8,332 bases of DNA. Origin: Gammaproteobacteria bacterium (GTDB lineage: Bacteria > Pseudomonadota > Gammaproteobacteria > Steroidobacterales > Woeseiaceae). The notes under the pieces were generated by a model that saw nothing but the letters and a program-made list of their open reading frames with translations, made no database searches and was not told where the DNA came from. The stretch spans positions 1 through 8,332 of the forward strand of contig QNFK01000055.1 of assembly GCA_003645495.1 (NCBI GenBank), read 5' to 3'. The stretch's first letter is position 1; every line of letters begins with the position of its first letter. This document shows, piece after piece, positions 1 to 5,671 of the stretch. The position numbers and the translations under genes are program-made.

Positions 1-26
1 ATGTAACCTTTTCCCCAGGTCGCGCC

Positions 27-32
27 TATAAG
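27..32 (+). promoter_or_regulatory. Possible -10 box upstream of the exported-protein gene
   Basis: TATAAG matches five of six bases of the sigma-70 -10 consensus and lies about 35 bases before the ATG at 67. No good -35 element is visible at the expected distance: the bases at 4-9 are TAACCT. The window starts only 66 bases before the gene, so upstream control may be cut off. The 1-66 stretch carries no gene that I can see. Confidence 0.25.
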
Positions 33-66
33 CAGGTAATTCACTACGAAATCCTGAGGATTCGAC

Positions 67-1035
67 ATGACTGCAAGACGCTTTTTCTTCTTACTGCTGA
101 TTTTCAGCTTCCCGTTAACCACTCAGGCTGGTGTTTCATCGGCAGACCTGCCCGGCAACCTGGTCTGGTACATGCACGCTGATCTTGTGCAAATGCGTTC
201 CACTGAATCTGGCGGACCGCTCTACAAGTGGTTTGACGATGAAGTAATCGTCGAGATCAACAATGAGATCGGCATCGACCTGAGTACCGAAATTGATTCT
301 GTTACCGCTTTTTCGGATCGATCTGACGGCACCGTCATAATTGTCGAGGGGCCGCTCACAAAGAAATCGCAGGATAAATTGCTGGCGCTGGCGATGCTGG
401 AGTCGACGGTTAATCGTCTCGAGTCTGGCGGTAAGGAGTATTACCACATCATTGAAGATGGCGATGACGGTGATGATAGCGATGGCGATGGCGACGACGA
501 AGATCACGAGCGACACAGTGGCAATGACCCGCTTGACGATTTTGACGGTTCAGCCTATTTTAGTTTCAGTATCGCAAACAAAGCCATTATCACGTCTAAC
601 GAAAACCACATGCAGGAGTTGTTAGAGAGTGGTGGCAAGGTCAGCGGCAGTCAAAGTCACGAAGGCTCCATGTTTGTACTAACCGCAGATCGCTCCTTCG
701 TGCAGGCTGGTCTCAGGCCTGACGGAATGGCAGATGGCGATGATGGTGACTGGGAATCAAATATTATCCGCAACACCGAGCAGGCCGCGTTGTTGATTTC
801 TGACAGCGGTGGCCAGATTGCTGTCGAGGCACAAATCGTGTCTACAGATCCGGCAATGGCAGCCTCTATTGGCAGTATCGTTAGCGGATTGATTAGTCTG
901 CAAGCTTTCAATTCGGAACTCGATGCCAATTTGAAAAGCCTGATTCAAAATACAAAGGTCAAGGTGAAAGACAACGTACTGTCCGTGAGCACCGTGATCG
1001 ATCCGGATCTTATCGTCAGCGTGCTGGACGACTAA
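67..1035 (+). CDS. Exported Asp-rich protein of unknown function
   Basis: I do not recognise a named family in this 322-residue protein. Residues 1-21 look like a Sec signal peptide: Arg4-Arg5, then a Phe/Leu-rich core, then a Thr-Gln-Ala site, so the mature protein should be periplasmic or envelope-bound. No later membrane span or lipobox is visible. The mature part alternates predicted strands and helices. Its start, with an N-V-like 'LVWYMHADL' stretch and a later 'GIDL...IDSVT' stretch, recalls uncharacterised bacterial exported proteins, but that is only an impression. Residues 130-146 are almost all Asp, Gly and Glu, and a second DGDDGD block lies at 224-229. Within the first block, D137, D139, D141, G142 and E148 fit the EF-hand spacing DxDxDGxxxxxE, but position 8 of the loop is Asp rather than hydrophobic. 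The start is supported by GAGGA at 56-60, six bases before ATG. The gene ends 36 bases before the ECF sigma gene, so the two are probably co-transcribed. It could be an envelope sensor or a target of that sigma system, which is inference. Confidence 0.8.
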   Translation: MTARRFFFLLLIFSFPLTTQAGVSSADLPGNLVWYMHADLVQMRSTESGGPLYKWFDDEVIVEINNEIGIDLSTEIDSVTAFSDRSDGTVIIVEGPLTKKSQDKLLALAMLESTVNRLESGGKEYYHIIEDGDDGDDSDGDGDDEDHERHSGNDPLDDFDGSAYFSFSIANKAIITSNENHMQELLESGGKVSGSQSHEGSMFVLTADRSFVQAGLRPDGMADGDDGDWESNIIRNTEQAALLISDSGGQIAVEAQIVSTDPAMAASIGSIVSGLISLQAFNSELDANLKSLIQNTKVKVKDNVLSVSTVIDPDLIVSVLDD

Positions 1036-1071
1036 TAAAAGTGACAGGAAAGACGGGGATACTCGAACGCA

Positions 1072-1623
1072 GTGGTGACTGATGAACAACTCGTGGAAGC
1101 ATCGTTGCAGGGGTCTGCTGCCGCGTTTAACGAAATCGTTGAACGCTACCAGGAACGACTGCTGCGCTTCCTGCTTACGCGGTCAGCGAGCCGCGCAGAT
1201 GCTGAGGATGCGATTCAGGATACTTTCATCAGCGCCTATCGATATCTGTACAGCTTTAATCCGCGCTGGCGTTTCAGTACCTGGCTGTACCGCATTGCAT
1301 TGCGCAATGTCGCAAGTCAGCCGTGGCGCTATTCGCAGGATGCGGAGATTGAGCCGACCGATCCTGAAGATCCCTTACAGATTTGCCTCGTCGCGTCAGA
1401 TCACGAGAACGTCTGGCTCACGGCGAAACGACTGCTTTCCGACGATGCATATTCGGCCATGTGGTTGAGATACGTCGAGGATATGTCGGTCAGGGAAGTT
1501 GCCAGGGCGCTGAACAAATCGGTGTCATGGGCGAAAGTTACATTATTAAGAGGGCGCCGCAGGCTGAAGCTTGAGTTGGCAGACAGCACAACCGCCGCGG
1601 CACGGAGTGAAAGCTATGGATGA
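1072..1623 (+). CDS. ECF-type RNA polymerase sigma factor
   Basis: This 183-residue protein has the two-domain layout of extracytoplasmic-function sigma factors. Sigma region 2 covers about residues 18-82, with 'DAEDAIQDTF' at 43-52 and the -10-reading segment 'RFSTWLYRIALRN' at 67-79. A variable linker follows at about 83-115, and region 4 spans about 118-168 with a helix-turn-helix around 139-160 (MSVREVARALNKS, then VSWAKVTLLRGRRRL). It should direct core RNA polymerase to a small set of promoters. Two GTG codons stand in tandem at 1072 and 1075. Either may be the start, because the nearest purine-rich stretch (GGGG at 1055-1058) is rather far away. Its stop overlaps the next gene by 8 bases, the usual arrangement of a sigma factor with its membrane-bound inhibitor. 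No C-terminal extension or sensor domain is present. The target promoters are unknown; one candidate lies before the oxidase operon. Confidence 0.93.
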   Translation: MVTDEQLVEASLQGSAAAFNEIVERYQERLLRFLLTRSASRADAEDAIQDTFISAYRYLYSFNPRWRFSTWLYRIALRNVASQPWRYSQDAEIEPTDPEDPLQICLVASDHENVWLTAKRLLSDDAYSAMWLRYVEDMSVREVARALNKSVSWAKVTLLRGRRRLKLELADSTTAAARSESYG

Positions 1624-2044
1624 TTTCGAGAAAAGACTGAAACGTGATGCAGAGGGCATTAACACCGATATTTCGCCGCAGCTTACGTCACGAATCGAGG
1701 CGTCGTTGCTGGCTGCCGAGCGCATCGAGCCGTTGCGGCAAAATCGTAGCGAGACCAGTAACTTGTGGTGGGCCAGCAGCCTGACAGGGCTTGCGGCGGC
1801 CGCCGCTGTGATCGCGCTGCTCAACTGGAATCGGCCAGAACCGGAAGCGGTTTTGCCTGAGCAGACTGCGTTTCAGGTGGTGCCCGACGCACAGGAATAT
1901 CTGCAGCAGATTCAGGGTCGATTGCCCTTGCGCGCCGAGACCGCGGTCTTTAAGGATGGACTCGAAGATGAGCTTACGCGCTTGCAAGCTGATTTCGAGA
2001 AGGCCCGTGAAAGCGTTAACAGGGATATTGAGTTCACATTCTGA
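1616..2044 (+). CDS. Small single-span membrane protein, probable anti-sigma factor
   Basis: The start chosen is ATG 1616, which overlaps the sigma stop within ATGGATGA and implies translational coupling. An in-frame upstream ATG at 1571 would add 15 residues inside the sigma gene and looks less likely. The 142-residue product has a charged cytoplasmic part (1-50), one Ala-rich membrane helix (about 51-71, opening with two Trp), and a C-terminal part (72-142) predicted in the periplasm. Residues 114-137 are a charged, probably helical or coiled-coil segment (GLEDELTRLQADFEKARESV). Position, overlap and topology suggest that it holds the ECF sigma factor at the membrane. There is no HxxxCxxC zinc-binding motif and no recognised anti-sigma domain, so the role comes from context rather than homology. 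The N-terminal 'EKRLKRDAEGINTDISPQLTSRIEASL' region is the likely sigma-binding part. Confidence 0.72.
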   Translation: MDDFEKRLKRDAEGINTDISPQLTSRIEASLLAAERIEPLRQNRSETSNLWWASSLTGLAAAAAVIALLNWNRPEPEAVLPEQTAFQVVPDAQEYLQQIQGRLPLRAETAVFKDGLEDELTRLQADFEKARESVNRDIEFTF

Positions 2045-2059
2045 AATCCGCGTGCCGAT

Positions 2060-2076
2060 ATCACGCCATGCGTGAT
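2060..2076 (+). terminator. Weak hairpin after the anti-sigma gene
   Basis: ATCACGC (2060-2066) pairs perfectly with GCGTGAT (2070-2076) around a three-base loop, starting 16 bases after the anti-sigma stop. It is followed only by TTCT, so the U-tract is poor. It may be a weak terminator or an mRNA 3'-end stabiliser. A competing pairing of GAAATC (2043-2048) with GATTTC (2074-2079) is also possible. Confidence 0.35.
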
Positions 2077-2115
2077 TTCTGCAGCAACTCACCCGAAGCC
2101 GCAAGAAACGCCAAT

Positions 2116-2134
2116 CGTATTGATAATCAATGCC
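2116..2134. promoter_or_regulatory. 13-base palindrome, possible Fur-like operator
   Basis: ATTGAT-A-ATCAAT at 2119-2131 is a perfect inverted repeat with a one-base centre. Aligned by hand, the 19 bases at 2116-2134 match the classical Fur box GATAATGATAATCATTATC at 13 of 19 positions, including all of the central TGATAATCA. It is not an FNR/Anr site, because the TTGAT and ATCAA halves are separated by one base rather than four. The bound regulator is unknown. The site ends seven bases before the candidate ECF -35 element, so a bound protein could block or assist that promoter. Confidence 0.35.
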
Positions 2135-2138
2135 TTTT

Positions 2139-2164
2139 GGAACATCGCTAGCACACATATCTAC
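2139..2164 (+). promoter_or_regulatory. Candidate ECF-type promoter before coxB
   Basis: GGAACAT at 2139-2145 resembles the GGAACTT -35 element common to many ECF sigma factors. TCTAC at 2160-2164 resembles a TCTAA/TCTGA -10 element. The 14-base spacer is about two bases shorter than in well-studied sigma-E promoters. The location, just downstream of an ECF sigma operon and upstream of the oxidase operon, makes it a reasonable candidate, but there is no second copy in the window to compare with. Confidence 0.25.
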
Positions 2165-2251
2165 CCCTGTCATTAGTGGAAATCACTCACTGAATCTACT
2201 ATCCTCCGAGTTGGCCGGATACTTAACGAGTGAACAATCGTCGACATCCGG

Positions 2252-2425
2252 ATGAGAATAAGCTCGCTCCGGAGAATTGAAGCGACAGCTCAAGCGGTAC
2301 GGCAAGGGGTTGCCGCGGGGAATTTCACCGTTCGAAAGACAAATAAAAAAGATTGCGTGCTGATCAAAGACGAGACCGGTGGTTCATCTGTAACCGCCAG
2401 ATTAATTCGCGAAACTCAAGAATAA
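2252..2425 (+). CDS. Possible 57-residue basic peptide upstream of coxB
   Basis: An ATG-to-TAA frame at 2252-2425 encodes 57 residues, beginning MRISSLRRIEATAQ and ending TARLIRETQE. The frame is closed upstream by TGA at 2231, with no other start between. Its stop TAA (2423-2425) runs directly into the coxB Shine-Dalgarno site (AAGGA, 2424-2428), 13 bases before the coxB ATG, a layout that fits translational coupling or a leader peptide. The product is soluble, basic and has a single Cys (residue 35). I recognise no family. Against it, there is no clear Shine-Dalgarno site before 2252, codons such as AGA and ATA are frequent, and an open frame of this length can arise by chance. Confidence 0.3.
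   Translation: MRISSLRRIEATAQAVRQGVAAGNFTVRKTNKKDCVLIKDETGGSSVTARLIRETQE
2300..2315 (+). other. Leader hairpin 1
   Basis: CGGCAA (2300-2305) pairs with TTGCCG (2310-2315) around a GGGG loop. It lies about 125 bases before the coxB start and inside the possible small ORF. There is no U-tract, so it is not a terminator. Its function is unknown and it may be incidental. Confidence 0.25.
2378..2398 (+). other. Leader hairpin 2 near the coxB start
   Basis: GGTGGTT (2378-2384) can pair with AACCGCC (2392-2398) with one G-U pair and a seven-base loop. It ends 40 bases before the coxB ATG and could affect translation or mRNA stability of the operon. It lies inside the possible small ORF, so the pairing may be a by-product of codons. 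Confidence 0.25.
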
Positions 2426-2438
2426 GGATGCAATAGGT

Positions 2439-3791
2439 ATGCCTATAGCGATTGTGCTCATACTGTTGACGGTTGGAACATTGCTGTTTCATTTTCTCAG
2501 TCCCTGGACGTTCACGCCGCTGGCTTCTAACTGGAGTCAGATTGACGACACGATAAATATCACTTTTTGGGTCACCGGCTTCGTCTTCGTCGCAGTCAAC
2601 CTATTCATGGCGTATGCGATCATCAAGTTCCGCGCAAGGAAGGGTAATAAAGCTGTCTACGACCCGGAAAACAAAAAACTCGAGACCTGGCTGACCATAC
2701 TGACGTCAGTTGGTGTTGCAGCAATGCTCACACCAGGACTTTTTGTCTGGGGTGATTTTGTCAACGTGCCCGATGATGCTATCGAAGTCGAAGCTGTCGG
2801 CCAGCAATGGCACTGGACGTATCGTTATCCAGGCAACGATGGCGAATTTGGTACCGTCAAATCAGAATTAGTAACCGACGATAACCCGTTCGGTATGGTC
2901 GCGGATGATCCGGCGGGACAGGACGACGTTCTGATCTTCAGCCCCGAGGTACATATCCCACTGGATGTGCCGATCAAATTCAATTTGCGCTCCAAGGATG
3001 TCTTGCACGATTTCGCGGTTGCCCAGTTTCGCGTCAAGATGGATCTCGTGCCCGGAATGGAGACTTATCTCTGGTTGACGCCAACCAAAGTTGGTACCTA
3101 CGAAGTTCTGTGTGAAGAACTTTGCGGCATCGCCCACCACACAATGCGCGGTTCAGTAGTGGTGGATGAGCAGGAAGATTTTGACGCATGGGTCGCCAGT
3201 CAACCAACTTATGCGGACGTACAAAATACAGTTGCCGGTGATGCAGCAGTGGGTGCTGCCCAGTACGCTGTATGTGCTGCCTGCCATGGTCAGCAGGGCG
3301 AGGGCTTGCAAGCACTGAACGCACCGAAGCTGGCTGGCCAGGAAGCCTGGTACCTGAAACGTCAGCTGCAAAATTACAAATCCGGTCTGCGCGGCACCCA
3401 CGATGACGATATTTTTGGCAAGCAAATGGCACCGATGGCGGCGACGCTCGCAAACGATGCTGCAGTCGCCAATGTCGTCGCTCACATCCAGACTTTCCCG
3501 GATAATCCGGCCGCGCCGTCGATTGATGGTGATGTCGCAAACGGTGCCCGCCTCTACACGGTTTGTGCGTATTGCCACGGCGGCGACGCACAGGGAATCC
3601 AGGCGATCAACGCGCCGCGCATGCAGGGAATGACGGACTGGTACCTGGCGACCCAGCTGAAGAATTTCAGGGCTGGTATTCGTGGTGCGCATCCGCAGGA
3701 CTTTTATGGCAAGCAGATGGGATTCATGGGCCGGACAGTGCAGAACGACCAGTCGATCAACGACCTGATCGCCTACATCAACACGCTTTAG
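2439..3791 (+). CDS. coxB: Cytochrome c oxidase subunit II with two fused cytochrome c domains
   Basis: This subunit accepts electrons on the periplasmic side and passes them through a binuclear copper centre to subunit I. At 450 residues it is longer than a plain subunit II because of the fused haem domains. Hydrophobic segments lie at about 2-20 (signal or anchor), 41-63 and 83-105. The cupredoxin domain follows: 'QQWHWTYRYPG' at 122-132 includes Trp124, equivalent to the electron-entry Trp. All CuA ligands are present: H190, C225, E227 (by its backbone), C229, H233 and M236. Two class I cytochrome c domains come next, with haem-binding CAACH at 279-283 and CAYCH at 376-380. Likely axial Met residues are M330 or M333, and M427 or M430. 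The haems should be attached in the periplasm by the cytochrome c maturation system, so the complex is a caa3-like oxidase with an extra c haem. AAGGA at 2424-2428 supports the ATG start. It is the first certain gene of the operon. Confidence 0.97.
   Translation: MPIAIVLILLTVGTLLFHFLSPWTFTPLASNWSQIDDTINITFWVTGFVFVAVNLFMAYAIIKFRARKGNKAVYDPENKKLETWLTILTSVGVAAMLTPGLFVWGDFVNVPDDAIEVEAVGQQWHWTYRYPGNDGEFGTVKSELVTDDNPFGMVADDPAGQDDVLIFSPEVHIPLDVPIKFNLRSKDVLHDFAVAQFRVKMDLVPGMETYLWLTPTKVGTYEVLCEELCGIAHHTMRGSVVVDEQEDFDAWVASQPTYADVQNTVAGDAAVGAAQYAVCAACHGQQGEGLQALNAPKLAGQEAWYLKRQLQNYKSGLRGTHDDDIFGKQMAPMAATLANDAAVANVVAHIQTFPDNPAAPSIDGDVANGARLYTVCAYCHGGDAQGIQAINAPRMQGMTDWYLATQLKNFRAGIRGAHPQDFYGKQMGFMGRTVQNDQSINDLIAYINTL
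3231..3788 (+). repeat. Tandem duplication of the cytochrome c domain within coxB
   Basis: Residues about 265-352 and 362-450 of CoxB are two copies of one cytochrome c553-like unit. Shared features in the same order are CxxCHG, a 'NAP' triplet, W-Y-L, a QLxN(Y/F) segment, 'G(L/I)RG.H', 'GKQM' and a C-terminal '(A)xI' helix. The copies have diverged clearly at protein level, so the duplication is old and both appear to be maintained as haem-binding units. The short linker at about 353-361 is Pro/Ala-rich. Confidence 0.85.
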
Positions 3792-3846
3792 ATTTTAATT
3801 GCCAGGCAATAAATAAGTTGAAGAAGTTAATCGACAAGACATCAGT

Positions 3847-3853
3847 AAGGGGA
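3847..3853 (+). promoter_or_regulatory. Ribosome binding site that sets the coxA start
   Basis: AAGGGGA lies five bases before ATG 3859 and only two before the in-frame TTG at 3856. The spacing favours ATG 3859, which removes one residue from the longest open frame. Confidence 0.7.
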
Positions 3854-3858
3854 TCTTG

Positions 3859-5622
3859 ATGGCATATGTTTCAATCGCAGATCGTGATCACGAAATCGAG
3901 CACCACGATCCGCAAACATTCATAACCAAATACGTCTGGAGCCAGGACCACAAGGTCATCGCTATTCAATATGGCGTTACGGCAATTTTTGTTGGCATTG
4001 TCGCGCTCGTCCTGTCGGTGTTAATGCGTTTACAACTCGGTTTTCCAGATTCGTTCGCGCTTATTAATCCGGAGAATTATTACCAGTTCATCACCATGCA
4101 TGGAATGATCATGGTGATCTATTTGTTGACCGCGTTATTCCTCGGTGGCTTCGGCAACTACCTGATTCCGCTCATGTGCGGCTCGCGGGATATGGTGTTC
4201 CCGTTCATGAACATGCTCAGTTTCTGGGTATATCTGCTGTCCGTCATTGTTCTCCTCGCGAGCTTCTTTGTGCCGGGTGGCGCAACTGGTGCAGGCTGGA
4301 CTTTGTATCCGCCACAGGCCATTTCACAGGGCACACCGGGCATTGACTGGGGTATCCTGACAATGCTTGGGTCCCTTGCACTGTTCATCGTGGCCTTTAC
4401 GATGGGTGGCCTCAATTATGTGGTGACGGTACTACAGGCGCGGTGTCGTGGCATGACGTTGATGCGTATGCCGTTGTCCATCTGGGGTATCTTCATTGCA
4501 ACCATCCTCGGTTTGCTTGCATTCCCGGCATTACTCGTGAGTGCCGTTATGATGCTGTTCGATAAATTGGTAGGAACAAGTTTCTTCATGCCGGCGATGG
4601 TCTCAGCGGGCGAGCAAATGGGGACCGGCGGCGGTAGCCCGGTGCTGTTCCAGCACTTGTTCTGGTTCTTCGGGCACCCGGAGGTTTACATTGTGGCGTT
4701 GCCTGCGTTCGGCATCGTTTCTGATCTGCTGGCCACGCACGCGCGCAAGAATATATTCGGTTACCGGATGATGGTCTGGGCTCTTCTTGCAATTGGTGGA
4801 CTGAGCTTCATCGTCTGGGCTCATCACATGTATGTCAGTGGTATGAATCCATACTTCGGGTTCTTCTTCGCCACGACCACACTGATTATCGCCGTGCCAA
4901 CCGCCCTCAAGGTCTACAACTGGGTACTGACGTTATGGCAGGGCAATATTCATTTGCGCGTGCCCATGTTGTTCGCCATTGGTTTCGTATTTACGTTTAC
5001 CCACGGCGGCCTGACCGGTTTATTCCTTGGCAATGTGACCATTGATTTGCCGTTATCGGACACGTACTTCGTGGTCGCTCATTTTCATATGGTGATGGGC
5101 GTGTCCCCGATCCTCGTGGTCTTCGGTGCCATATATCACTGGTATCCAAAAATAACCGGCAGGATGTTTAACGAAACACTTGGCCGCTGGCATTTCTGGC
5201 TGACTTTCCTCGGCACATACTCGATCTACCTGCCGATGCACTATTTGGGATTCCTGGGTGTACCACGTCGTTACTTCGCGATGGGTAATACGGATTTCAT
5301 GCCGGAGTCGGCACAGACGCTGAATGCGGCCATTTCGGTGACGGTGATATTCGTGGCACTGGTGCAGTTGATTTTCCTCTACAACATGATCGTGAGCCTG
5401 CGCAACGGCAAGAAAGCCGACCCGAATCCCTGGGGTGGAGCCTCGCTGGAGTGGCAAACACCGGATACACCGCCTAAGCACGGTAACTGGGGCCATGAGC
5501 TGCCGGTCGTGCATCGTTGGGCTTATGACTACAGCGTGCCGGGACAAGAGCAGGATTTTACCCCTCAGACTGTGTCAGCCGATGAAGTACCGGTGGGGCG
5601 TGATCACGGAATGGAACACTAG
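3859..5622 (+). CDS. coxA: Cytochrome c oxidase subunit I (aa3/caa3 type, A1 class)
   Basis: This is the catalytic subunit. It reduces O2 to water at haem a3-CuB and pumps protons across the inner membrane. It has 587 residues and about twelve membrane helices. Metal ligands are visible: H81 and H410 for haem a, H408 for haem a3, and H273, H322 and H323 for CuB. H273 lies in HPEVY with the cross-linkable Tyr277. D-channel residues are present (N100, D111, N118, and E275 of the HPEVY motif), as are K-channel residues (S288, T348, K351). The Arg pair near the haem propionates is R470-R471. This pattern places it in the A1 class of haem-copper oxidases. The unusual point is Ser400, where most relatives have the His ligand of the Mg/Mn site next to Asp401 ('PLSDTYFVVAHFH'). 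The C-terminal tail after the last helix is long and hydrophilic and carries 'NPWGGASLEW', common in bacterial subunit I. It lies 67 bases after coxB. ATG 3859 was chosen over TTG 3856 on ribosome-site spacing. Confidence 0.97.
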   Translation: MAYVSIADRDHEIEHHDPQTFITKYVWSQDHKVIAIQYGVTAIFVGIVALVLSVLMRLQLGFPDSFALINPENYYQFITMHGMIMVIYLLTALFLGGFGNYLIPLMCGSRDMVFPFMNMLSFWVYLLSVIVLLASFFVPGGATGAGWTLYPPQAISQGTPGIDWGILTMLGSLALFIVAFTMGGLNYVVTVLQARCRGMTLMRMPLSIWGIFIATILGLLAFPALLVSAVMMLFDKLVGTSFFMPAMVSAGEQMGTGGGSPVLFQHLFWFFGHPEVYIVALPAFGIVSDLLATHARKNIFGYRMMVWALLAIGGLSFIVWAHHMYVSGMNPYFGFFFATTTLIIAVPTALKVYNWVLTLWQGNIHLRVPMLFAIGFVFTFTHGGLTGLFLGNVTIDLPLSDTYFVVAHFHMVMGVSPILVVFGAIYHWYPKITGRMFNETLGRWHFWLTFLGTYSIYLPMHYLGFLGVPRRYFAMGNTDFMPESAQTLNAAISVTVIFVALVQLIFLYNMIVSLRNGKKADPNPWGGASLEWQTPDTPPKHGNWGHELPVVHRWAYDYSVPGQEQDFTPQTVSADEVPVGRDHGMEH

Positions 5623-5671
5623 TGACGACTACATTCGTTTATTTGCATAGCGGTCCCGAGGTGATGCGCCA

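Larger units (their letters stand above)
2045..2438. other. Intergenic control region before the oxidase operon
   Basis: This 394-base stretch separates the sigma cassette from coxB. It holds, in order, a 7-bp hairpin just after the anti-sigma stop, a 13-base palindrome (2119-2131), a candidate ECF-type promoter (2139-2164), weak sigma-70-like hexamers (TTGGCC at 2211-2216, 16 bases, AACAAT at 2233-2238), a 57-codon ORF (2252-2425) and two leader hairpins. The CCGGA pentamer occurs three times within 60 bases (2215, 2249, 2269). No tRNA, known riboswitch or insertion sequence was recognised. The main promoter of the oxidase operon should lie here, but I cannot fix its position. Confidence 0.6.

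Noticed and set aside
136..516. Minus-strand ORF of 126 residues with a membrane-like Ile/Val/Ala stretch
   Set aside because: It lies opposite the Asp-rich part of the exported-protein gene. GAT/GAC and GGC codons read backwards give Ile, Val and Ala, so the hydrophobic look is an artefact.
1571..1615. Longer start for the anti-sigma gene
   Set aside because: It would begin well inside the sigma gene without a ribosome site. ATG 1616 gives the normal short sigma/anti-sigma overlap.
2119..2131. FNR/Anr box upstream of the oxidase operon
   Set aside because: The half-sites TTGAT and ATCAA are present but separated by one base, whereas FNR needs four.
1688..2173. Minus-strand ORF of 161 residues over the anti-sigma gene and the following gap
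   Set aside because: Most of it is antisense to the anti-sigma coding sequence. It has no domain or ribosome site that I can see, and its 5' part includes the hairpin and palindrome.
3034..3591. Long minus-strand ORFs (also 3153-3692) opposite the cytochrome c domains
   Set aside because: They cover the well-supported coxB gene, overlap each other in different frames, have Arg/His/Cys-rich low-quality composition and no ribosome site or recognisable domain.
5053..5547. Minus-strand ORF of 164 residues inside coxA
   Set aside because: It is antisense to conserved coxA sequence, including the haem ligands, and is His/Arg-rich with no recognisable fold.
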